NCBI RefSeq assembly: GCF_035690525.1
Contig: NZ_DASSKM010000085.1
Span: forward strand, 1-64,000
Reading direction: 5' to 3'
Source: Salinisphaera sp035690525
Lineage (GTDB): Bacteria; Pseudomonadota; Gammaproteobacteria; Nevskiales; Salinisphaeraceae
DNA: 64,000 nt
Position numbers and translations under genes: made by a program. Position 1 is the first letter of the stretch; each line of letters starts with the position of its first letter. Positions 1 to 7,012 of the stretch are shown here, piece by piece. The notes below the pieces were generated by a model. The model had not been told where the DNA came from and searched no databases. It saw only the letters and a list, made by a program, of their open reading frames with translations.

Positions 1-59
1 CGGCCGCGGGAATGTCCGCGGCCGCTGATACGCAGAACCTTGCGCGCAATCGGTCTGTT

Positions 60-596
60 TCAAGTGCTTTGTTCGACCAGCGTGAGCCGGTCATAGTCCT
101 TGACGATGCGCCCGGCCGGGATCACCCGGCCGTGGAAAGCGGCATAGACGCCGGGGCCGAGCAGGCGCGCAGCCATCACCGCCTGGGCCACGTTCTGGGC
201 GGCATCGCTGGCGGCCACGCGATACGGGCGCATCGCGCCGGTCAGCACCACCGCGCGGTCCAGCCCGGCCAGGCTCCCGGCGAGCGCCGCGGCGGTTTGG
301 GCCAGGGTATCGGTGCCGTGGGTGATCAGGATCGCGTCGGGCGCGTCATCGACCAGGCAAGCACGCGCGGCGGCCACGATCGCGGCGCGCTCCGCCTCGC
401 CCATATCGAGCGAATCGACCGACATCACCCGCCGCACTTCGATCTGCACGTCGGGCTGGTCCAGCGCGTCGAGCAGGGTTTCGATCACCGGCGCGTCCAG
501 CGTCAGCGTACCGGCGGCCGCGTCGTAGCTCTTCTCGATGGTGCCGCCGGTGGCCAGCAGCACGATACGAAACGGCGAGCGCATATCGACGGTCAT
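60..596 (-). CDS. Asparaginase/glutaminase-family protein, short form
   Basis: This 178-residue protein matches the N-terminal catalytic domain of L-asparaginases, which hydrolyse asparagine to aspartate and ammonia. The nucleophile loop TGGTIE lies at residues 16-21, the second active-site motif THGTDT at about 92-97, and the LTGAMRP segment at about 118-125. Classical enzymes have about 330 residues with a second domain; here the protein stops soon after the first, as in a known class of short asparaginase-domain proteins. A TTG start at 647 would overlap the kinase stop as TTGA; the ATG at 596 is preferred because the family begins just before TGGTIE. It probably shares a transcript with the upstream kinase. 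Substrate is not proven. Confidence 0.8.
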   Translation of the reverse strand: MTVDMRSPFRIVLLATGGTIEKSYDAAAGTLTLDAPVIETLLDALDQPDVQIEVRRVMSVDSLDMGEAERAAIVAAARACLVDDAPDAILITHGTDTLAQTAAALAGSLAGLDRAVVLTGAMRPYRVAASDAAQNVAQAVMAARLLGPGVYAAFHGRVIPAGRIVKDYDRLTLVEQST

Positions 597-643
597 GAGT
601 TGATCCGGACGGCGAAACAGAGAAGAAGTCTGGCGCACGGCGC

Positions 644-2269
644 TCAACCGGCCAGCGCCTCGAACACACGGGCCACGGCTTCGGCGCCCGGATCCTTGAT
701 GCCGGCGAGCGCCTCGTCGCGAACATAGGCCGACCGGCCGGCCCGGGCGCGGCCCATGTCGGCGGTCGCATCGGCGCCCTCGCGGGCGGCGCGGGCGGCA
801 TCGGCCGGCGAGCCGCCGTCGGCCAGCGCTTCGGCCGCCGGCACCAGCGCGTCGAGCATGGTGCGATCGCCCGTTTGAGCCCCGCCGTAGTCCTGCATGC
901 GCCGGATACCGGCCACGATCGCCTCGCCGATCGGCTTGTTCTCGCGCAGGGCGGCAGCGGTCGCGGTGAACAGGATAGAGAGCAGCACGCCGGACGAGCC
1001 GCCCATGTCACGCGCGAGCAGATCGCCGATCTCGTCGGCCAGCCGCGCATCCTCGCCGGTGGACAGGCGATCGTCGTCGAGCGCGCCGAGAATGGCGGTG
1101 GCGCCGCGATTGAACGCGGTGCCGGTATCGCCGTCGCCGGCGGCGGCGTCGAGATCGTCGAGATCCTCACGGGCGGCGGTCAGGGCCTCGGCCGCGACGC
1201 GCAGCCGATCGGCGCGCCCGGCATCGCGGGGCCCGTCGCCGGGCGTCTTGTCTTCGCTGAGCGCCGGCGTAAAGGTTTCGGGCTCGGCCACCGAGGCCAG
1301 CCCGGGCCAGCCGATGGCCGACACCGGACTGGCCAGCGCGGCCTGCACCTCGTCGTCGCAAGGCAATAGCGTGATGGAAAAGCCGTGCATGTTCATCGAG
1401 GTCATCAGCGCGCCCGGCACGACGGCGGCCCGGGCGCGGCCGCGTGGCAGTCGGCGCAGCACCTCGTCGGTGAGCACGCCCATCTCCTGGGTGGAACAGC
1501 CGCCCAGATTGTTGAGCAGCACCACCCATTCGGCGTCGCCGTGGCGCCGATCGGCGGCCTTTAGCAACGGCTCTAGCGCCAGTTCCACCGCCTGCGCGGC
1601 ATCCCGCGGGGCGACTTCCGACACGCCCGGCTCGTTGTGGATGCCGAGCCCCAGTTCCGGCGAGCGCGGCTCGCGCTTACCGCCGGGCAGCACGGCGCTG
1701 GACAGCGACAGACCGATGGAAACCAGCCCGTCGATCGTCTCCTGCGCGCGCTCGGCGACCGTGTCCAGATCGGCGCTGGCGGCGGCGTGGTAGCCGGCGA
1801 TCTTGTGCACCAGCACCGTGCCGGCCAGTCCGCGCGCGCCGACATCCTCCGGCAGCGAGACATCGTCGGCCACGATCACGGTGCGCACGCTATAGCCTTC
1901 GCGGGCGGCGCGCTCGGCGGCCAGACCGAAATTGAGCCGGTCGCCGGTGTAATTCTTGATCACCAGAACACAGCCGGCCGGCCCGGTCACCTCGCGAATC
2001 GCGGCCAACACGGCCTCCACGCTCGGCGAGGTGAACAAATCGCCCGCGATCGCCGCGGCCAGCATGCCGCGCCCAACCAGACCGGCGTGCGACGGCTCGT
2101 GGCCGGCCCCGCCGCCGGAGACCACCGCCACGCGCCGGCGGTCGAACTCGCGATCCACGATCAGCCGCATGCCCGAGCCGCGCTCACTGATCCGTACCGG
2201 CGCGATATGGGCCAGTCCGGACAAGCCGTCGTCGACGACATCATCGGGGGCATTGAAGAAGAAATCCAT
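644..2269 (-). CDS. dhaK: Dihydroxyacetone kinase, single-chain DhaK-DhaL (ATP-dependent type)
   Basis: The 541-residue protein joins a DhaK substrate-binding domain (about 1-330) to a DhaL nucleotide-binding domain (about 345-541), the layout of ATP-dependent dihydroxyacetone kinases such as that of Citrobacter freundii. The GGGAGHEPSHAG motif is at residues 52-63. His211 in LGLGIHNEPG is the residue expected to hold the substrate covalently. GDGDTG (377-382) belongs to the Mg-ATP site of DhaL. It should phosphorylate dihydroxyacetone to DHAP, feeding glycolysis. No PTS-type DhaM lies nearby, consistent with ATP as donor. GGGAGCG precedes the ATG. The asparaginase-type gene follows directly. 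Confidence 0.92.
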   Translation of the reverse strand: MDFFFNAPDDVVDDGLSGLAHIAPVRISERGSGMRLIVDREFDRRRVAVVSGGGAGHEPSHAGLVGRGMLAAAIAGDLFTSPSVEAVLAAIREVTGPAGCVLVIKNYTGDRLNFGLAAERAAREGYSVRTVIVADDVSLPEDVGARGLAGTVLVHKIAGYHAAASADLDTVAERAQETIDGLVSIGLSLSSAVLPGGKREPRSPELGLGIHNEPGVSEVAPRDAAQAVELALEPLLKAADRRHGDAEWVVLLNNLGGCSTQEMGVLTDEVLRRLPRGRARAAVVPGALMTSMNMHGFSITLLPCDDEVQAALASPVSAIGWPGLASVAEPETFTPALSEDKTPGDGPRDAGRADRLRVAAEALTAAREDLDDLDAAAGDGDTGTAFNRGATAILGALDDDRLSTGEDARLADEIGDLLARDMGGSSGVLLSILFTATAAALRENKPIGEAIVAGIRRMQDYGGAQTGDRTMLDALVPAAEALADGGSPADAARAAREGADATADMGRARAGRSAYVRDEALAGIKDPGAEAVARVFEALAG

Positions 2270-2302
2270 GACGCGCTCCCAGGCAGGCTTTATCTTTTGA
2301 TC

Positions 2303-3175
2303 TTAACAGCGGGCGCCGGCGACGACCGGCCGGGCCCAAGGCCGGTTGAGCGCGAGCGCGGCGCCGATGATCGCCGCCCCGGCCGCCAGCCGCGGTAGAT
2401 CGGCGTCGTGATTCCAGATGAGCAGATTCACCGCCAGGCCGGCCGGAATGAGGGCGTTGTTCATCACCGCCAGCGTGCCGGCATCCACCCGGGCCACGCC
2501 ACGGTTCCACGCGTAATAGCCGATACCCGAGGCCGCGATGCCCAGCCACGCCAGCACCGCCCACTGGACCGGCGTATGCGCCAACGCGGTGCGATCGCCG
2601 AAGACCGCGAACGACAGCGCGGCCACCGGCCACGCGCCGACGAAGAACCAGCCGAACTGCCGGTGCAAGGGCACCCCGGCGGCCAGACTCGGGGCCAGGC
2701 GCCGATAGCCGACCTGACCGATCGCGAAGCACAGATTGGCGCCCTGCATCAGGGCGAAGCCCACCCAGACCTGGTCGCCAACCTGGGTATAGCGGATCAC
2801 GCCGGCGCCGGCGACCGCCAGCACCGCCGCCAGCAGATAGCGCGGCGCGAAGCGGCCGGCCAGCAGATCGTCGAGCAGCGTAATGTAGATGGGCGTGACG
2901 ATCGAAAACAGCAGCACCTCGGGCACCGAGATGAACAGAAACGACTGATAGAAAAACAGATACATCAGCCCGATCTGGACCGCGCCGATCGCCATCAGGC
3001 CCAGCGCCGCCCGGCTTGGCGTGGCGCGCGGGCGCAGCATCGGGGCGAATACGGCCAGCGCCAGCGTGATCCGGGCCAACACGGCAAAATAGATATCGAC
3101 CTGGCCGGCCAGATAGACACCGATCAGGCTGAAGGAAAAAGCCCAGAGCACGGTAACGGCAACGAGATAGCGCAT
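2303..3175 (-). CDS. EamA/DMT-family transporter
   Basis: A 290-residue integral membrane protein with about ten hydrophobic segments arranged as two EamA repeats, typical of drug/metabolite exporters (RhaT/YdcZ-like). The chosen start MRYLVAVTVLW begins directly with the first membrane helix; an upstream in-frame extension of about 49 residues is basic, lacks helix character and runs into the divergent gene, so it is rejected. It lies 33 bp upstream of the kinase gene on the same strand and may share transcription with it. The substrate cannot be read from sequence; family members export amino acids or small metabolites. Confidence 0.85.
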   Translation of the reverse strand: MRYLVAVTVLWAFSFSLIGVYLAGQVDIYFAVLARITLALAVFAPMLRPRATPSRAALGLMAIGAVQIGLMYLFFYQSFLFISVPEVLLFSIVTPIYITLLDDLLAGRFAPRYLLAAVLAVAGAGVIRYTQVGDQVWVGFALMQGANLCFAIGQVGYRRLAPSLAAGVPLHRQFGWFFVGAWPVAALSFAVFGDRTALAHTPVQWAVLAWLGIAASGIGYYAWNRGVARVDAGTLAVMNNALIPAGLAVNLLIWNHDADLPRLAAGAAIIGAALALNRPWARPVVAGARC

Positions 3176-3665
3176 GGCGATCGAGGCGGCGGCAGACAAC
3201 GAAACAGATGACGCGATTATACGAGTATGGCAGCGATTGCCCGGCCTGCGCCGGCTGTCGCTGACAGCCCGGCCCGGCCCCGCCTCGCAAACCGGCTGGC
3301 GCGGCGCGGCCACCGCTGACATCGTCGCCGAGGCCGACGGCGACGACTGGCGACTAATCGAGCGCGGCCGGTTTTCTCCGGCGCCGGCGGGGCGTAGCGT
3401 GGTATTCGAGAATATCTATCGCTGGCGGCGCGCCGGGGATCGGTTGCAGTTGTATCACGAACGTTTCGGCGCCTCGGCCGCGGTGTTTCTGTTCGAGCTG
3501 GTTACCGAAACGGACAGCCGCCTGACCTGCCGGCAACCCCATTTCTGCGGCGATGATGTCTATCGCGGGGCGCTGTCGTTGACCCCGACCGGCTTCGATC
3601 TCGACTGGTCGATCAGCGGTCCGCGCAAGGATGAACATCTGTTCTATCGCTATCGCACGGCCTAG
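3174..3665 (+). CDS. DUF6314-family protein
   Basis: A 163-residue soluble protein that fits the DUF6314 pattern: a WQRLPGLRRL start, an RLIERGRF strand, ENIYRW, YHERFGA, and a C-terminal CGDDVY and GPRKDEHLFYRYR segment. Function is unknown; the fold is expected to be a small beta barrel. The homologous region begins near residue 17, so the ATG at 3174 is usable, although it overlaps the start codon of the divergent transporter. A TTG at 3237 is the alternative. The stop codon TAG is shared with the first bases of the MITE-like repeat that follows, so the element inserted exactly at the end of this gene. Confidence 0.7.
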   Translation: MAIEAAADNETDDAIIRVWQRLPGLRRLSLTARPGPASQTGWRGAATADIVAEADGDDWRLIERGRFSPAPAGRSVVFENIYRWRRAGDRLQLYHERFGASAAVFLFELVTETDSRLTCRQPHFCGDDVYRGALSLTPTGFDLDWSISGPRKDEHLFYRYRTA

Positions 3666-3930
3666 GGCCTGTTGCCGCTTCATACGGCCCCCGCGTTGCG
3701 CCCCAAATCGTGTCAGCCAAGACGCAGAGCGCCGGCCGCAGTCATTCTGCGGTCAAGCTCTGCAACGCCGGATGGCGCGATTTGGGCCGCAACCCGAAGG
3801 GCCGGGGCCATTTTCCCGCAATACAGCGTTGCAGCGCGCTACGGTAGAATGACTACCGTACGCCCGCTGCGCCTTGTCTTGCACCAAAATGGCCGCCGGC
3901 GCGGCGTCGTATGAAACGGCAACAGGCCCT
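3664..3930 (+). repeat. MITE-like palindromic repeat, copy A
   Basis: A 267-bp non-coding element with terminal inverted repeats: AGGGCCTGTTGCCGCTTCAT at the left end and the inverse of GTATGAAACGGCAACAGGCC at the right. Inside are two large imperfect hairpins. The first spans 3702-3786 with a CCGCAG-TCATT-CTGCGG tip (3736-3752). The second is tipped by ACGGTAG-AATGA-CTACCGT (3841-3859). The two loops are reverse complements, so the element looks like two related hairpins facing each other. A near-identical copy lies inverted at 41880-42176. No protein is encoded and no clear target duplication is visible. Confidence 0.85.
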
Positions 3931-3944
3931 TACCGGAAGCTGCC

Positions 3945-4304
3945 ATGCCCGAACGCCAAGACGAATCACGCATTGCCACCATGCCGCTGACTACCCCCGT
4001 CAACATAAGCGCCGATACGCGCCTGATCGCGAGCACGCGGCGCGCCGTGCTGCTGGAAGAACGCGGCCACCGGCCGGTGCTGTACGTCCCCCGCGACGAC
4101 GTGGCGGCCAACGCCCTGATCGAGTCGGCCACGCGCACCCGCTGCCCCTACAAGGGCGAGGCCCGCTATTTTCATGTGACCGCGGGCGGGCAGACATTCA
4201 CCGACGCCGCCTGGGCCTACGACGCGCCGTTGGCGGCGCTCGAAATCATCGCCGGCCTGGTCGCCTTCAATCATCCGGCGATCCGGGTCGATCAGCTCGA
4301 CTGA
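3945..4304 (+). CDS. DUF427-family protein
   Basis: A 119-residue protein with the DUF427 layout: a STRRAVLLEE strand, YVPRDDV, the conserved TRCPYKGEARYF motif in the middle and a C-terminal VAFNHPAIRVDQLD tail. The family forms a small barrel of unknown biochemical role and often occurs singly in proteobacteria, as here. GGAAG lies before the ATG at 3945; a second ATG at 3981 could also serve because the conserved part begins after residue 15. It lies immediately after the MITE-like repeat and before the rhomboid gene. Confidence 0.85.
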   Translation: MPERQDESRIATMPLTTPVNISADTRLIASTRRAVLLEERGHRPVLYVPRDDVAANALIESATRTRCPYKGEARYFHVTAGGQTFTDAAWAYDAPLAALEIIAGLVAFNHPAIRVDQLD

Positions 4305-4374
4305 ACCCGCGGTTCGATCCGGGCCCTGCGCACCGTATACTCGGGCGCGTTGTGCCCGTTACCCGGAACCCTGC

Positions 4375-4983
4375 ATGTGGGTCACTATTGCCCTGATCGC
4401 GGTCACCTGCGCGGTCTCCATCACCTGTTTTTCCGACCAGCGCCTGCTCGACCGGCTGCTGCTGTGGCCGCCGGCGGTCGGTCGCGGTGAATATCACCGG
4501 CTGGTGACCAACGCCTTCGTGCACGCCGACGGCGCGCATCTGGCCTTCAACATGATCACGCTGTTCTTCTTCGGCCGCGTGATCGAAGGTTTTTTCGAGC
4601 GCTACATCGGTATCGCCGGCTTCGTCGCCTTCTATCTGGCCGCGGCCGTGGTCTCCACCCTGCCGAGCTATCTCCGGCATCGAAACGACTCGCACTATCG
4701 CAGCCTCGGCGCCTCGGGCGCGGTCTCGGCGGTACTGTTCGCCTTCATCCTGCTCGCGCCGTGGTCGACGATCTATGTGTTTGTGGTGCCGGTGCCGGCG
4801 ATTCTCTACGGCGTGGCGTTCACCGCCTACGGGCTCTACGCCGGCCGGCTCGGCCACGATCACATCAATCACAGCGCCCATTTGTGGGGCGCGGCCTTCG
4901 GCGTGGTGTTCACCCTGATCATGGAGCCGCGGCTGGGCCCGCTCTTTCTCGCCCACATCACCTCGCCCGGCGCCGGTTACTGA
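4375..4983 (+). CDS. Rhomboid-family intramembrane serine protease
   Basis: A 202-residue membrane protein with six hydrophobic segments. It carries the rhomboid catalytic signature: the HADGAHLAFNM helix with His55 and Asn59, the nucleophile Ser114 in GASGAVS, and the partner His169 in NHSAHLWGAAFG. Rhomboids cleave membrane-anchored substrates inside the bilayer. All catalytic residues are present, so it should be active. The next small membrane gene starts 2 bases after its stop codon, suggesting co-transcription and perhaps a joint role. Confidence 0.9.
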   Translation: MWVTIALIAVTCAVSITCFSDQRLLDRLLLWPPAVGRGEYHRLVTNAFVHADGAHLAFNMITLFFFGRVIEGFFERYIGIAGFVAFYLAAAVVSTLPSYLRHRNDSHYRSLGASGAVSAVLFAFILLAPWSTIYVFVVPVPAILYGVAFTAYGLYAGRLGHDHINHSAHLWGAAFGVVFTLIMEPRLGPLFLAHITSPGAGY

Positions 4984-4984
4984 C

Positions 4985-5197
4985 GTGCGCCTTCTGTTCT
5001 GGCTGGCCGCGTTCGTCATCGTCGTTCTTCTGCTGCGCGCCCGATGGCAACGCTGGCGGCGGCGGCGTCGCGGCGAGCCGGAGCCGGTGCAACAAGGCCC
5101 GCGCACGATCACACTCGTCGTGGTCGCGCTGTTGCTGGTCTACGGCCTGCTCATCGGCTATCGCCTGTTCGTGGGGAACGGGCATCTGTTTTCCTAA
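4985..5197 (+). CDS. Small two-helix membrane protein
   Basis: A 70-residue protein with a GTG start one base after the rhomboid TGA stop, which indicates translational coupling. It has two hydrophobic helices (about residues 3-18 and 42-60) separated by a highly basic loop (RWQRWRRRRRG) that should face the cytoplasm. I do not recognise a family. The tight link to the rhomboid gene makes it a candidate substrate or partner, which is inference only. An end fragment of the MITE-like repeat begins inside its TAA stop. Confidence 0.6.
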   Translation: MRLLFWLAAFVIVVLLLRARWQRWRRRRRGEPEPVQQGPRTITLVVVALLLVYGLLIGYRLFVGNGHLFS

Positions 5198-5210
5198 GGG
5201 CCTGTTGCCG
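5196..5210 (+). repeat. Terminal fragment of the MITE-like repeat
   Basis: AAGGGCCTGTTGCCG matches the outer end of the repeat at 3664-3930 and overlaps the stop codon of the small membrane gene. Only about 15 bases match before the sequence diverges, so it is either a decayed end or a chance hit. The identical placement at a gene end, as in copy A, favours a decayed end. Confidence 0.4.
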
Positions 5211-5252
5211 CCGGTTTCGCCGACATCCCTCGCATCGCGGACCCGGCAGGCG

Positions 5253-5258
5253 TATACT
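5253..5258 (+). promoter_or_regulatory. Probable -10 element of the tRNA-Glu promoter
   Basis: TATACT lies 14 bases before the tRNA 5' end, followed by a GC-rich discriminator (GCGCCCG), as expected for a stringently controlled stable-RNA promoter. The -35 region (TCGCAT around 5230) is weak. Confidence 0.4.
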
Positions 5259-5271
5259 TCGCGCCCGACGC

Positions 5272-5347
5272 GCTCCCTTCGTCTAGCGGTCCAGGACGTC
5301 GCCCTCTCACGGCGAAAACAGGGGTTCGAGTCCCCTAGGGAGCGCCA
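5272..5347 (+). tRNA. tRNA-Glu (anticodon CTC)
   Basis: The 76-nt sequence folds as a complete cloverleaf. The acceptor arms are GCTCCCT and AGGGAGC, followed by discriminator G and an encoded CCA. The anticodon stem CGCC/GGCG encloses the loop CTCTCAC, giving anticodon CTC (5306-5308). The T-arm contains GGTTCGAGTC. The TTCGTCTAG start of the D-arm is typical of bacterial tRNA-Glu. It reads GAG codons. Confidence 0.95.
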
Positions 5348-5523
5348 ACTTTTCCCAGTCGGCCAAGCCCAGTCCGCGCGTTGCTGTTTGCCCGTCCCGT
5401 GCGCGCAAAACCTGGAACAACGCAAGCGCGGCGGCGTATGATCGATGCCGGCAGTCGCGCCGATCGTGGCCGGGCGTTCATCAACGCCGACATGAGGCTG
5501 CCGCGATTTCGAGGGAAAACGCA

Positions 5524-6159
5524 ATGATCACCGGAGTTTCGCACGCTATGCGTGGCCATGTGTGGACCGTCATCGTTGTCATGGCCGTGTCGTTCGTGCC
5601 GGGCGTGGCCGGCGCCACCATGGTGTCGTTCACCGGCACGCCGGATTTCATGAACCTGTCGCCGGGCGCTTCGGGCATCGATCGCAACAGCGTGCTGGCC
5701 GGTACGATCACCTTCTCCAGCACCTATCACGGCGGCGCGTTCGATGCCCCCGATGTAACGGACATCGATCTGAAGATCGGCCGCCTGGATTTCAGCACCC
5801 TGGCCGTACCCGGCAATGCACGTTTGACGGGAACGGCTTCCGACGACAGCGCCGTGCTCGATTCCCTGTTCTATCAGTTGACCCTGCCCCGCTCGAACGA
5901 GGCCTGTCCGGGCTGCAGCCTGAATCTCGCACTGGGACAAAGCCCTGGTAGTTTTTCAGCGACCTACAATACGTTGAATCGTGGCAGCGGCATCCTGACG
6001 GGCCGCTTCGACACCGACGCGCCGTCCGCGCCGGATGACGACACCGCCATTCCGGAACCGCCGGGCTGGCTGCTGCTGAGTCTGGGGCTGCTGCTGATCG
6101 GCTGGGGTGTAAGGCAACGCGGTCTCACAGCGCCGCCGGCCCACATCGAGCGAACATGA
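5524..6159 (+). CDS. PEP-CTERM sorting-domain protein
   Basis: A 211-residue secreted protein. An N-terminal signal peptide (hydrophobic core about residues 12-30, cleavage near VAGA) is followed by a Ser/Thr/Gly-rich beta-type body with a CPGC pair at 128-131. The C-terminus has the PEP-CTERM layout: IPEPPGW (176-182), a leucine-rich helix, then RQRG. Such proteins are recognised by exosortase (EpsH/XrtA) and released to the cell surface in organisms that make exopolysaccharide. No exosortase gene lies in the window. GAGGGAAAA precedes the ATG. The body shows no recognisable enzymatic domain. Confidence 0.8.
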   Translation: MITGVSHAMRGHVWTVIVVMAVSFVPGVAGATMVSFTGTPDFMNLSPGASGIDRNSVLAGTITFSSTYHGGAFDAPDVTDIDLKIGRLDFSTLAVPGNARLTGTASDDSAVLDSLFYQLTLPRSNEACPGCSLNLALGQSPGSFSATYNTLNRGSGILTGRFDTDAPSAPDDDTAIPEPPGWLLLSLGLLLIGWGVRQRGLTAPPAHIERT

Positions 6160-6214
6160 CGGTCCGTCGCATGATACATCCGCCCGTTTTACCCCCCATG
6201 CTCGTGCGCACGCC

Positions 6215-7006
6215 ATGCCGCATCTGATCACCCACCGTCCGCGCGTCACCAATCTGCGTTCGCGCGATGAACGCAGCAACTCCCACAAGGTCTGGGAAAC
6301 GATCAACGCCTTCAGCTACAAGATCGGCGGACTGACGTTCGTGGCCGGTAGCGTGTTCTATTTTCCGGCGCTGTCGGAATATCTCGCTTACGGCGACTGG
6401 CTGTTCTTTATCGGCTCGCTGTTGTATCTGCTGGTAACCGGCCACGATCTGCTCGAAGTGTTCAAGTATTGGCGCACGCACAATACCGATACGTTTGCCG
6501 ATCATATCGAATTCGTCACCGCCGTGTCGTACGTGCTCGGCTCGGCGCTGTTCACGATCGGCAGCATTTTTTTCCTGCCCGCGCTGGGTACGACGGCGAT
6601 CGGCAGCTGGTGTTTCATCGTGGGTTCGGCGTTGTTCGTGATCGGCGGTTTCGTCAACATCCTGCAGGTGGTCGAGGCGCCGTCCATGCTCTACATGCAG
6701 CTGTTCAACATCACCGTGGCCCAGTTCATCGTGGGCTCGGCGCTGTTCCTGGTGGCCACGATCCCCTATCTCTGGCATCTCGGCGATCCGGCGGAAACAC
6801 AGATCACGACCCTGGCCGCGGCGCAGTTCCTGTTTGCCAGCGTGCTGTTCTTCACCGGCGGCATCGCGATCTACTACCGCAAGCTGGTGCGCGACAAGCT
6901 GGAAGCGTTCTGCCACGCCAGCGGATTCGGCACCATGTTCATCCGCGCGCTGCGCAGCGAGATCCACGACAAGGCCACGCTCGGCAAAAGCCCTGATCCG
7001 GGTTGA
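6215..7006 (+). CDS. YrhK-repeat membrane protein
   Basis: A 263-residue membrane protein built from repeated YrhK-type units. The pattern FxxGSxxFxxP...G.W.F..GS..F occurs four times (FVAGSVFYFPAL, VLGSALFTIGSIFFLPAL, FIVGSALFLVATI and a C-terminal FASVLFFTGGI). The function of this domain is unknown. The N-terminus is basic and cytoplasmic; the C-terminus is hydrophilic. It converges with the yccS-like gene, with 6 bp between stops. The repeated architecture suggests internal duplication. Confidence 0.75.
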   Translation: MPHLITHRPRVTNLRSRDERSNSHKVWETINAFSYKIGGLTFVAGSVFYFPALSEYLAYGDWLFFIGSLLYLLVTGHDLLEVFKYWRTHNTDTFADHIEFVTAVSYVLGSALFTIGSIFFLPALGTTAIGSWCFIVGSALFVIGGFVNILQVVEAPSMLYMQLFNITVAQFIVGSALFLVATIPYLWHLGDPAETQITTLAAAQFLFASVLFFTGGIAIYYRKLVRDKLEAFCHASGFGTMFIRALRSEIHDKATLGKSPDPG

Positions 7007-7012
7007 GCGGCT

